From Megachile rotundata (taxonomy: Eukaryota > Arthropoda > Insecta > Hymenoptera > Megachilidae), in contig NC_134988.1 in assembly GCF_050947335.1 (NCBI RefSeq), positions 992,001 through 1,056,000 of the forward strand: a stretch of 64,000 nucleotides of DNA. The letters are read 5' to 3'. This document shows positions 50,500 to 63,380 of the stretch, piece by piece. The first letter of the stretch is position 1, and each line of letters starts with the position of its first letter. The translations under genes and the position numbers were made by a program. The notes under the pieces were generated by a model, which saw only the letters and a program-made list of their open reading frames with translations, was not told where the DNA came from and searched no databases.

Positions 50500-50800
50500 A
50501 CAATCATACAATCACAATCATACAACCACAATCATACAATCACAATCATGCAATCACAATCATACATTCAAAATTATGCAATCACAATCATACAATCACA
50601 ATCATACAATCACAATCATACAATCACAATCATACAATCACAATCATACAATCACAATCATACAATCACAATCATACAATCACAATCATACAATCACAAT
50701 CATACAATCACAATCATACAATTACAATCATACAATTACAATCATACAATCACAATCATACAATCACAATCATACATTCAAAATCATGCAATCACAATCA

Positions 50801-52870
50801 TACAATCACAATCATGCAATCACAATCATACAATCACAATCATACAATCACAATCATACAATCACAATCATACAATCACAATCATACAATCACAATCATA
50901 CAATCGCAAGCATACAATCATATTCATACAATCTCAATCATACAATCTCAATCATACAATCACAATCATACAATTACAATCATACAATTACAATCATACA
51001 ATCACAATCATACAATCACTATCATACAATCACAATCATACAATCACAATCATACAATCGCAATCATACAATCGAATTCATACAATCGCAATCATACAAT
51101 CACAATCATACAATCGCAATCATACAATCACAATCATACAATCACAATCATACAATCACAATCATACAATCGAATTCATACAATCGCAATCATACAATCG
51201 CAATCATACAATCGCAATCATACAATTACAATCTCCCAAATACAATCATACAATCACAATCATACAATCAGAATCATACAATCACAATCATACAATCACA
51301 ATCATACTATCACAATCATACAATCACAATCATACAATCACAATCATACAATCACAATCATACATTCAAAATCATGCAATCACAACCATACAATCACAAT
51401 CATGCAATCACAATCATACAATCACAATCATACATTCAAAATCATGCAATCACAACCATACAATCACAATCATACAATCTCAATCATACAATCTCAATGA
51501 TACAATCACAATCATACAATCATAATCATACAATTACAATCATACATCACAATCATACAATCACAATCATACAATCACAATCATACAATCACAATCATGC
51601 AACAACAATCATACATTCAAAATCATGCAATCACAATCATAGAATCACAATCATGCAATCACAATCATACAATCATAATCATACAATCACAATCATGCAA
51701 TCACAATCATACAATCATAATCATACAATCACAATCATACAATCACAATCGTACAATCACAATCGTACAATCACAATCGTACAATCACAATCGCACAACC
51801 ACAATCAGACAATCACAATCATACAATCACAATCATACAATCACAATCATACAATCACAATCATACAATCACAATCATGCAATCACAATCATACATTCAA
51901 AATCATGCAATCACAATCATACAATCACAATCATACATTCAAAATCATGCAATCACAATCATACAATCACAATCATGCAATCACAATCATACAATCACAA
52001 TCATACAATCACAATCATACAATCACAATCATACAATCACAATCATACAATCAGAATCATACAATCACAATCATACAATCACAATCATACAATCACAATC
52101 ATACAATCACAATCATACAATCACTATCATACAATCACAATCATACAATCACAATCATACAATCGCAAGCATACAATCACATTCATACAATCTCAATCAT
52201 ACAATCTCAATCATACAATCACAATAATACAATTACAATCATACAATTACAATCATACAACCACAATCATACAATCACAATCATACATTCAAAATCATGC
52301 AATCACAATCATACAATCACAATCATACAATCGCAATCATACAATTACAATCTCCCAAATACAATCTCCCAAATACAATCATACAATAACAATCATACAA
52401 TCACAATCATACAATCACAATCATACAATCACAATCATACTATCACAATCATGCAATCACAATCATACAATCACAATCATACAATCACAATCATAAAATC
52501 ACAATCATACATTCAAAATCATGCAATCACAACCATACAATCACAATCATGCAATCACAATCATACAATCGCAATCATACATTCAAAATCATGCAATCAC
52601 AATCATACAATCACAATCATGCAATCACAATCATACAATCACAATCATACAATCACAGTCGTACAATCACAATCATACAATCACAATCATACAATCACAA
52701 TCATACAATCACAATCATACAATCACAATCATACAATCACTATCATACAATCACAATCATACAATCACAATCATACAATCGCAATCACACAATCGAATTC
52801 ATACAATCGCAATCATACAATCACAATCATACATTCGCAATCATACAATCACAATCATACAATCGCAATC
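50801..52870 (+). repeat. ~7-kb-spaced satellite block, right copy
   Basis: This is the right copy of the block described at 43,101. It keeps the CATATTC, ACATC, CAACAACAATC, repeated CGTAC and CAGAC landmarks, and lacks 224 bp (16 units) and 154 bp (11 units) relative to the left copy. The offset of 7,393 equals 14 x 528 plus 1, as predicted by one 1-base deletion (51,544) and one 2-base insertion (49,811) within the interval. Confidence 0.87.
51733..51818 (+). repeat. Cluster of CACAATCGTAC units, second copy
   Basis: This has the same order of CGTAC, CGCAC, ACAACC and CAGAC units as at 44,340, offset 7,393 bp. It supports the duplication of the surrounding block. Confidence 0.88.
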
Positions 52871-52933
52871 ATACAATCACAATCATACAATCACTATCAT
52901 ACAATCACAATCATACAATCACAATCATACAAT

Positions 52934-53196
52934 CGAAAGCATACAATCACATTCATACAATCTCAATCATACAATCTCAATCATACAATCACAATCATAC
53001 AATCACAATCATACAATCACAATCATACAATCACAATCATACATTCAAAATCATGCAATCACAACCATACAATCACAATCATGCAATCACAATCATACGA
53101 TCACAATCATACATTCAAAATCATGCAATCACAATCATACAATCACAATCATACAATCACAATCATACAATCACAATCATAGAATCACAATCATAG
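52934..53196 (+). repeat. Double-TAG module
   Basis: This is an intact form with TAGs at 53180 and 53194. It has the same length as the copies at 11683, 58073 and 62316. Confidence 0.9.
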
Positions 53197-53561
53197 AATC
53201 ACAATCATACAATCACAATCATACAATCGCAATCATACAATCACAATCATACAATCACTATCATACAATCACAATCATACAATCACAATCATACAATCGC
53301 AAGCATACAATCACATTCATACAATCTCAATCATACAATCTCAATCATACAATCACAATCATACAATTACAATCATACAATTACAATCATACAATCACAA
53401 TCATACAATCACTATCATACAATCACAATCATACAATCACAATCATACAATCGCAATCATACAATCGAATTCATACAATCGCAATCATACAATCGCAATC
53501 ATACAATCGCAATCATACAATCACAATCATACAATCACAATCATACAATCACAATCATACA

Positions 53562-53714
53562 TTCAAAATCATGCAATCACAACCATACAATCACAATCAT
53601 GCAATCACAATCATACGATCACAATCATACATTCAAAATCATGCAATCACAATCATACAATCACAATCATACAATCACAATCATACAATCACAATCATAG
53701 AATCACAATCATAG
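53562..53714 (+). repeat. Double-TAG module, left part missing
   Basis: This copy starts at ACATTCAAAATC-ATGC and keeps ACAACC, ATACGATC and the two TAGs (53698, 53712). It follows directly on a TCGC run that belongs to a different module, so a recombination junction is likely (inference). Confidence 0.85.
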
Positions 53715-56700
53715 AATCACAATCATACAATCACAATCATACAATCGCAATCATACAATCACAATCATACAATCACTATCATACAATCACAATCATACAA
53801 TCACAATCATACAATCGCAAGCATACAATCACATTCATACAACCTCAATCATACAATCTCAATCATACAATCACAATCATACAATTACAATCATACAATT
53901 ACAATCATACAATCACAATCATACAATCACTATCATACAATCACAATCATACAATCACAATCATACAATCGCAATCATACAATCGAATTCATACAATCGC
54001 AATCATACAATCACAATCATACAATCGCAATCATACAATCACAATCATACAATCACAATCATACAATCACAATCATACAATCACAATCATACAATCGAAT
54101 TCATACAATCGCAATCATACAATCGCAATCATACAATCGCAATCATACGATTACAATCTCCCAAATACAATCTCCCAAATACAATCATACAATCACAATC
54201 ATACAATCACAATCATACAATCACAATCATACAATCACAATCATACTATCACAATCATACAATCACAATCATACAATCACAATCATACAATCACAATCAT
54301 ACATTCAAAATCATGCAATCACAACCATACAATCACAATCATGCAATCACAATCATACAATCACAATCATACATTCAAAATCATGCAATCACAATCATAC
54401 AATCACAATCATGCAATCACAATCATACAATCACAATCATACAATCACAATCATACAATCACAATCATACAATCACAATCATACAATCACAATCATACAA
54501 TCACAATCATACAATCACAATCATACAATCGCAATCATACAATCGCAATCATACAATCGAATTCATACAATCGCAATCATACAATCACAATCATACAATC
54601 GCAATCATACAATCACAATCATACAATCACAATCATACAATCACAATCATACAATCGAATTCATACAACCGCAATCATACAATCGCAATCATACAATTAC
54701 AATCTCCCAAATACAATCTCCCAAATACAATCATACAATCACAATCATACAATCACAATCATACAATCACAATCATACAATCACAATCATACAATCACAA
54801 TCATACTATCACAATCATACAATCACAATCATACAATCACAATCATACAATCACAATCATACAATCACAATCATACAATCGCAATCATACAATCGAATTC
54901 ATACAATCGCAATCATACAATCACAATCATACAATCGCAATCATACAATCACAATCATACAATCACAATCATACAATCACAATCATACAATCACAATCAT
55001 ACAATCGAATTCATACAATCGCAATCATACAATCGCAATCATACAATTACAATCTCCCAAATACAATCTCCCAAATACAATCATACAATCACAATCATAC
55101 AATCACAATCATACAATCACAATCATACAATCACAATCATACTATCACAATCATACAATCACAATCATACAATCACAATCATACAATCACAATCATACAA
55201 TCACAATCATACATTCAAAATCATGCAATCACAACCATACAATAACAATCATGCAATCACAATCATACAATCACAATCATACATTCAAAATCATGCAATC
55301 ACAACCATACAATCACAATCATGCAATCACAATCATACAATCACAATCATACATTCAAAATCATGCAATCACAATCATACAATCACAATCATGCAATCAC
55401 AATCATACAATCACAATCATACAATCACAATCATACAATCACAATCATACAATCACAATCATACAATCACAATCATACAATCACAATCATACAATCACTA
55501 TCATACAATCACAATCATACAATCACAATCATACAATCGCAAGCATACAATCACATTCATACAATCTCAATCATACAATCTCAATCATACAATCACAATC
55601 ATACAATTACAATCATACAATTACAATCATACAACCACAATCATACAATCACAATCATACATTCAAAATCATGCAATCACAATCATACAATCACAATCAT
55701 ACAATCGCAATCATACAATCGAATTCATACAATCGCAATCATACAATCACAATCATACAATCGCAATCATACAATCACAATCATACAATCACAATCATAC
55801 AATCACAATCATACAATCGAATTCATACAATCGCAATCATACAATCGCAATCATACAATCGCAATCATACGATTACAATCTCCCAAATACAATCTCCCAA
55901 ATACAATCATACAATCACAATCATACAATCACAATCATACAATCACAATCATGCAATCACAATCATACAATCACAATCATACAATCACAATCATACAATC
56001 ACAATCATACTATCACAATCATACAATCACAATCATACAATCACAATCATACAATCACAATCATACATTCAAAATCATGCAATCACAACCATACAATCAC
56101 AATCATGCAATCACAATCATACAATCACAATCATACATTCAAAATCATGCAATCACAATCATACAATCACAATCATGCAATCACAATCATACAATCACAA
56201 TCATACAATCACAATCATACAATCACAATCATACTATCACAATCATACAATCACAATCATACAATCACAATCATACAATCACAATCATACAATCACAATC
56301 ATACAATCACAATCATACAATCACAATCATACAATCACAATCATACAATCACAATCATACAATCACTATCATACAATCACAATCATACAATCACAATCAT
56401 ACAATCGCAAGCATACAATCACATTCATACAATCTCAATCATACAATCTCAATCATACAATCACAATCATACATTCAAAATCATGCAATCACAATCATAC
56501 AATCACAATCATGCAATCACAATCATACAATCACAATCATACAATCACAATCATGCAATCACAATCATACAATCACAATCATACAATCACAATCATACAT
56601 TCAAAATCATGCAATCACAACCATACAATCACAATCATGCAATCACAATCATACAATCACAATCATACATTCAAAATCATGCAATCACAATCATACAATC

Positions 56701-57318
56701 ACAATCATGCAATCACAAAATCATACAATCACAATCATACTATCACAATCATGCAATCACAATCATACAATCACAATCATACAATCACAATCATACATTC
56801 AAAATCATGCAATCACAACCATACAATCACAATCATGCAATCACAATCATACAATCACAATCATACATTCAAAATCATGCAATCACAATCATACAATCAC
56901 AATCATGCAATCACAATCATACAATCACAATCATACAATCACAATCGTACAATCACAATCATACAATCACAATCATACAATCACAATCATACAATCACAA
57001 TCATACAATCACAATCATACAATCACTATCATACAATCACAATCATACAATCACAATCATACAATCGCAAGCATACAATCACATTCATACAATCTCAATC
57101 ATACAATCTCAATCATACAATCACAATCATACAATTACAATCATACAATTACAATCATACAATCACAATCATACAATCACTATCATACAATCACAATCAT
57201 ACAATCACAATCATACAATCGCAATCATACAATCGAATTCATACAATCGCAATCATACAATCACAATCATACAATCGCAATCATACAATCACAATCATAC
57301 AATCGCAATCATACAATT

Positions 57319-57374
57319 ACAATCTCCCAAATACAATCTCCCAAATACAATCTCCCAAATACAATCTCCCAAAT
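57319..57374 (+). repeat. Four-unit C-rich cluster
   Basis: Four consecutive C-rich units lie in copy 1 of the 4,243-bp tandem, followed by ATTATGC (57,448), CATAATC and the ACATC deletion (57,607). Confidence 0.95.
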
Positions 57375-58072
57375 ACAATCATACAATCACAATCATACAA
57401 CCACAATCATACAATCACAATCATGCAATCACAATCATACATTCAAAATTATGCAATCACAATCATACAATCACAATCATACAATCACAATCATACAATC
57501 ACAATCATACAATCACAATCATACAATCACAATCATACAATCACAATCATACAATCACAATCATACAATCACAATCATACAATCATAATCATACAATTAC
57601 AATCATACATCACAATCATACAATCACAATCATACAATCGCAATCATACAATTACAATCTCCCAAATACAATCTCCCAAATACAATCATACAATCACAAT
57701 CATACAATCACAATCATACAATCACAATCACACTATCACAATCATACAATCACAATCATACAATCACAATCATACAATCACAATCATACAATCACAATCA
57801 TACATTCAAAATCATGCAATCACGACCATACAATCACAATCATGCAATCACAATCATACAATCACAATCATACATTCAAAATCATGCAATCACAATCATA
57901 CAATCACAATCATACAATCACAATCATACAATCACAATCATACAATCACAATCATAGAATCACAATCATAGAATCACAATCATACAATCACAATCATACA
58001 ATCGCAATCATACAATCACAATCATACAATCACTATCATACAATCACAATCATACAATCACAATCATACAAT

Positions 58073-58335
58073 CGAAAGCATACAATCACATTCATACAAT
58101 CTCAATCATACAATCTCAATCATACAATCACAATCATACAATCACAATCATACAATCACAATCATACAATCACAATCATACATTCAAAATCATGCAATCA
58201 CAACCATACAATCACAATCATGCAATCACAATCATACGATCACAATCATACATTCAAAATCATGCAATCACAATCATACAATCACAATCATACAATCACA
58301 ATCATACAATCACAATCATAGAATCACAATCATAG
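58073..58335 (+). repeat. Double-TAG module
   Basis: This is an intact form in copy 1 of the 4,243-bp tandem, with TAGs at 58319 and 58333. Confidence 0.9.
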
Positions 58336-61300
58336 AATCACAATCATACAATCACAATCATACAATCGCAATCATACAATCACAATCATACAATCACTAT
58401 CATACAATCACAATCATACAATCACAATCATACAATCGCAAGCATACAATCACATTCATACAATCTCAATCATACAATCTCAATCATACAATCACAATCA
58501 TACAATTACAATCATACAATTACAATCATACAATCACAATCATACAATCACTATCATACAATCACAATCATACAATCACAATCATACAATCGCAATCATA
58601 CAATCGAATTCATACAATCGCAATCATACAATCACAATCATACAATCGCAATCATACAATCACAATCATACAATCACAATCATACAATCACAATCATACA
58701 ATCGAATTCATACAATCGCAATCATACAATCGCAATCATACGATTACAATCTCCCAAATACAATCTCCCAAATACAATCATACAATCACAATCATACAAT
58801 CACAATCATACAATCACAATCATACAATCACAATCATACTATCACAATCATACAATCACAATCATACAATCACAATCATACAATCACAATCATACATTCA
58901 AAATCATGCAATCACAACCATACAATCACAATCATGCAATCACAATCATACAATCACAATCATACATTCAAAATCATGCAATCACAATCATACATTCAAA
59001 ATCATGCAATCACAATCATACAATCACAATCATGCAATCACAATCATACAATCACAATCATACAATCACAATCATACAATCACAATCATACAATCACTAT
59101 CATACAATCACAATCATACAATCACAATCATACAATCGCAATCATACAATCGAATTCATACAATCGCAATCATACAATCACAATCATACAATCGCAATCA
59201 TACAATCACAATCATACAATCACAATCATACAATCACAATCATACAATCGAATTCATACAATCGCAATCATACAATCGCAATCATACAATTACAATCTCC
59301 CAAATACAATCTCCCAAATACAATCATACAATCACAATCATACAATCACAATCATACAATCACAATCATACAATCACAATCATACAATCACAATCATACA
59401 ATCACAATCATACAATCACAATCATACAATCACAATCATACAATCACAATCATACATTCAAAATCATGCAATCACAACCATACAATAACAATCATGCAAT
59501 CACAATCATACAATCACAATCATACATTCAAAATCATGCAATCACAACCATACAATCACAATCATGCAATCACAATCATACAATCACAATCATACATTCA
59601 AAATCATGCAATCACAATCATACAATCACAATCATGCAATCACAATCATACAATCACAATCATACAATCACAATCATACAATCACAATCATACAATCACA
59701 ATCATACAATCACAATCATACAATCACAATCATACAATCACTATCATACAATCACAATCATACAATCACAATCATACAATCGCAAGCATACAATCACATT
59801 CATACAATCTCAATCATACAATCTCAATCATACAATCACAATCATACAATTACAATCATACAATTACAATCATACAACCACAATCATACAATCACAATCA
59901 TACATTCAAAATCATGCAATCACAATCATACAATCACAATCATACAATCGCAATCATACAATCGAATTCATACAATCGCAATCATACAATCACAATCATA
60001 CAATCGCAATCATACAATCACAATCATACAATCACAATCATACAATCACAATCATACAATCGAATTCATACAATCGCAATCATACAATCGCAATCATACA
60101 ATCGCAATCATACGATTACAATCTCCCAAATACAATCTCCCAAATACAATCATACAATCACAATCATACAATCACAATCATACAATCACAATCATGCAAT
60201 CACAATCATACAATCACAATCATACAATCACAATCATACAATCACAATCATACTATCACAATCATACAATCACAATCATACAATCACAATCATACAATCA
60301 CAATCATACATTCAAAATCATGCAATCACAACCATACAATCACAATCATGCAATCACAATCATACAATCACAATCATACATTCAAAATCATGCAATCACA
60401 ATCATACAATCACAATCATGCAATCACAATCATACAATCACAATCATACAATCACAATCATACAATCACAATCATACTATCACAATCATACAATCACAAT
60501 CATACAATCACAATCATACAATCACAATCATACAATCACAATCATACAATCACAATCATACAATCACAATCATACAATCACAATCATACAATCACAATCA
60601 TACAATCACTATCATACAATCACAATCATACAATCACAATCATACAATCGCAAGCATACAATCACATTCATACAATCTCAATCATACAATCTCAATCATA
60701 CAATCACAATCATACATTCAAAATCATGCAATCACAATCATACAATCACAATCATGCAATCACAATCATACAATCACAATCATACAATCACAATCATGCA
60801 ATCACAATCATACAATCACAATCATACAATCACAATCATACATTCAAAATCATGCAATCACAACCATACAATCACAATCATGCAATCACAATCATACAAT
60901 CACAATCATACATTCAAAATCATGCAATCACAATCATACAATCACAATCATGCAATCACAAAATCATACAATCACAATCATACTATCACAATCATGCAAT
61001 CACAATCATACAATCACAATCATACAATCACAATCATACATTCAAAATCATGCAATCACAACCATACAATCACAATCATGCAATCACAATCATACAATCA
61101 CAATCATACATTCAAAATCATGCAATCACAATCATACAATCACAATCATGCAATCACAATCATACAATCACAATCATACAATCACAATCGTACAATCACA
61201 ATCATACAATCACAATCATACAATCACAATCATACAATCACAATCATACAATCACAATCATACAATCACTATCATACAATCACAATCATACAATCACAAT

Positions 61301-61561
61301 CATACAATCGCAAGCATACAATCACATTCATACAATCTCAATCATACAATCTCAATCATACAATCACAATCATACAATTACAATCATACAATTACAATCA
61401 TACAATCACAATCATACAATCACTATCATACAATCACAATCATACAATCACAATCATACAATCGCAATCATACAATCGAATTCATACAATCGCAATCATA
61501 CAATCACAATCATACAATCGCAATCATACAATCACAATCATACAATCGCAATCATACAATT

Positions 61562-61617
61562 ACAATCTCCCAAATACAATCTCCCAAATACAATCTCCCA
61601 AATACAATCTCCCAAAT
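61562..61617 (+). repeat. Four-unit C-rich cluster
   Basis: Four consecutive C-rich units lie in copy 2 of the 4,243-bp tandem, exactly 4,243 bp after the cluster at 57,319. Confidence 0.95.
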
Positions 61618-62315
61618 ACAATCATACAATCACAATCATACAACCACAATCATACAATCACAATCATGCAATCACAATCATACATTCAAAATTATGCAAT
61701 CACAATCATACAATCACAATCATACAATCACAATCATACAATCACAATCATACAATCACAATCATACAATCACAATCATACAATCACAATCATACAATCA
61801 CAATCATACAATCACAATCATACAATCATAATCATACAATTACAATCATACATCACAATCATACAATCACAATCATACAATCGCAATCATACAATTACAA
61901 TCTCCCAAATACAATCTCCCAAATACAATCATACAATCACAATCATACAATCACAATCATACAATCACAATCACACTATCACAATCATACAATCACAATC
62001 ATACAATCACAATCATACAATCACAATCATACAATCACAATCATACATTCAAAATCATGCAATCACGACCATACAATCACAATCATGCAATCACAATCAT
62101 ACAATCACAATCATACATTCAAAATCATGCAATCACAATCATACAATCACAATCATACAATCACAATCATACAATCACAATCATACAATCACAATCATAG
62201 AATCACAATCATAGAATCACAATCATACAATCACAATCATACAATCGCAATCATACAATCACAATCATACAATCACTATCATACAATCACAATCATACAA
62301 TCACAATCATACAAT

Positions 62316-62578
62316 CGAAAGCATACAATCACATTCATACAATCTCAATCATACAATCTCAATCATACAATCACAATCATACAATCACAATCATACAATC
62401 ACAATCATACAATCACAATCATACATTCAAAATCATGCAATCACAACCATACAATCACAATCATGCAATCACAATCATACGATCACAATCATACATTCAA
62501 AATCATGCAATCACAATCATACAATCACAATCATACAATCACAATCATACAATCACAATCATAGAATCACAATCATAG
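62316..62578 (+). repeat. Double-TAG module
   Basis: This is an intact form in copy 2 of the 4,243-bp tandem, exactly 4,243 bp after the module at 58073. Confidence 0.9.
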
Positions 62579-63380
62579 AATCACAATCATACAATCACAA
62601 TCATACAATCGCAATCATACAATCACAATCATACAATCACTATCATACAATCACAATCATACAATCACAATCATACAATCGCAAGCATACAATCACATTC
62701 ATACAATCTCAATCATACAATCTCAATCATACAATCACAATCATACAATTACAATCATACAATTACAATCATACAATCACAATCATACAATCACTATCAT
62801 ACAATCACAATCATACAATCACAATCATACAATCGCAATCATACAATCGAATTCATACAATCGCAATCATACAATCACAATCATACAATCGCAATCATAC
62901 AATCACAATCATACAATCACAATCATACAATCACAATCATACAATCGAATTCATACAATCGCAATCATACAATCGCAATCATACGATTACAATCTCCCAA
63001 ATACAATCTCCCAAATACAATCATACAATCACAATCATACAATCACAATCATACAATCACAATCATACAATCACAATCATACTATCACAATCATACAATC
63101 ACAATCATACAATCACAATCATACAATCACAATCATACATTCAAAATCATGCAATCACAACCATACAATCACAATCATGCAATCACAATCATACAATCAC
63201 AATCATACATTCAAAATCATGCAATCACAATCATACATTCAAAATCATGCAATCACAATCATACAATCACAATCATGCAATCACAATCATACAATCACAA
63301 TCATACAATCACAATCATACAATCACAATCATACAATCACTATCATACAATCACAATCATACAATCACAATCATACAATC

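Larger units (their letters stand above)
45861..50800 (+). repeat. Satellite segment related to 54-57.6 kb
   Basis: The segment begins with a four-unit C-rich cluster (45,864) and an AAGTTATGC variant (about 45,991). C-rich clusters follow near 46,540, 47,505, 48,288, 48,944 (three units, with a hybrid CCCAATTAC) and 50,444 (four units). The rare 2-base insertion CACAAAATCA at 49,811 pairs with 56,714 (offset 6,903), and the four-unit cluster at 50,444 pairs with 57,319 (offset 6,875). About 48.7-50.7 kb is therefore a divergent sister of 55.6-57.6 kb, differing by whole units. Confidence 0.86.
52871..54890 (+). repeat. Satellite segment with adjacent double-TAG modules
   Basis: The segment contains a full double-TAG module (52,934-53,196) and, about 0.5 kb later, a truncated one (53,562-53,714) joined directly to a run of TCGC units. 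The rare ACAACCTCAATC variant at about 53,841 also occurs near 46,224. C-rich pairs lie near 54,150 and 54,702. Only satellite units are present. Confidence 0.85.
54891..59133 (+). repeat. 4,243-bp tandem block, copy 1
   Basis: The order of variants repeats 4,243 bp later over the whole block: CTCCC at 55,054/59,297, AATAAC at 55,241/59,484, CACAAAATCA at 56,714/60,957, the four-unit C-rich cluster at 57,319/61,562, TTATGC at 57,448/61,691, ACATC at 57,607/61,850, the double-TAG module at 58,073/62,316 and CTCCC at 58,751/62,994. The period is 14 x 303 plus 1, equal to one 1-base deletion plus one 2-base insertion. Differences seen by eye are ACTATC at 55,142 where copy 2 has ACAATC, and one extra unit between the two GAATTC sites (54,895 and 55,007, 112 bp apart, against 98 bp in copy 2). 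Confidence 0.95.
59134..63380 (+). repeat. 4,243-bp tandem block, copy 2
   Basis: This is the second copy of the 4,243-bp block, continuous with copy 1 and followed by the start of a third. Its GAATTC sites at 59,152 and 59,250 are seven units apart, as in copy 3 (63,395 and 63,493). It lacks the ACTATC unit present in both other copies near 55,142 and 63,628. Confidence 0.95.
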
